5,630 nucleotides of DNA from Bacteroides sp. (GTDB lineage: Bacteria > Bacteroidota > Bacteroidia > Bacteroidales > Bacteroidaceae). The translations under genes were made by a program, and so were the position numbers. Below, one piece after another: positions 5,596 to 5,630 of this stretch. The notes beneath the pieces are model-generated. The model worked only from the letters and a program-made list of their open reading frames with translations, ran no database searches and had not been told where the DNA came from. Within the stretch, counting starts at the first letter, position 1. The number at the start of each line of letters is the position of its first letter. The stretch lies in contig JASLCG010000141.1 of the NCBI GenBank assembly GCA_030151885.1, positions 1 to 5,630 on the forward strand, in the 5' to 3' direction.

Positions 5596-5630
5596 AATAT
5601 TAGTCGTCTGGTTAATAATTAGGTTAACAA

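Overview
The window looks like chromosomal DNA from a member of the Bacteroidota, AT-rich throughout. Three things point there. An exact TAnnTTTG element (TATCTTTG), the Bacteroidota -7 promoter motif, lies upstream of the lipid kinase gene. No start codon has a clear Shine-Dalgarno sequence. The one secreted protein has a signal peptide ending in VQA-Q, a common Bacteroidota cleavage context. I cannot assign a genus.

Layout, left to right. Positions 1-416 (minus strand) hold the N-terminal part of an exported protein that resembles the DUF3999 family; its C-terminus lies beyond the window. It overlaps by 4 nt the end of a very large polytopic membrane protein of the DUF2339 family (413-2974, minus), which is upstream in transcription. 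The two form a translationally coupled pair of unknown function. A 224-bp gap follows, containing a near-ideal 25-bp terminator hairpin (3113-3168). This ends transcription of a complete YegS/DgkB-type lipid kinase gene (3199-4092, minus), so the kinase and the DUF2339 pair are probably separate transcription units. A 233-bp divergent intergenic region (4093-4325) carries the kinase promoter and two short inverted repeats. It leads into a 68-codon plus-strand gene for a small Cys/His-rich cytosolic protein. That gene converges on the next minus-strand gene, with a hairpin terminator between them.

The right end has two minus-strand genes for small four-helix membrane proteins (132 aa at 4594-4992; 125 aa at 5218-5595). 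They share a KVR-x-(I/V)T-x-(V/I)N signature at the same place and are probably diverged tandem paralogues of unknown function. The 225 bp between them holds the most unusual structure in the window: three direct copies of TTGCCGAnAAG and one inverted TCGGCAA, all at an exact 22-bp spacing. The outermost pair can form a perfect 10-bp stem.

Most of the content is cell-envelope related (four membrane or exported proteins and a lipid kinase), but nothing shows that the transcription units work together. No mobile element, CRISPR array, tRNA or rRNA is visible. No gap between genes exceeds 300 bases.
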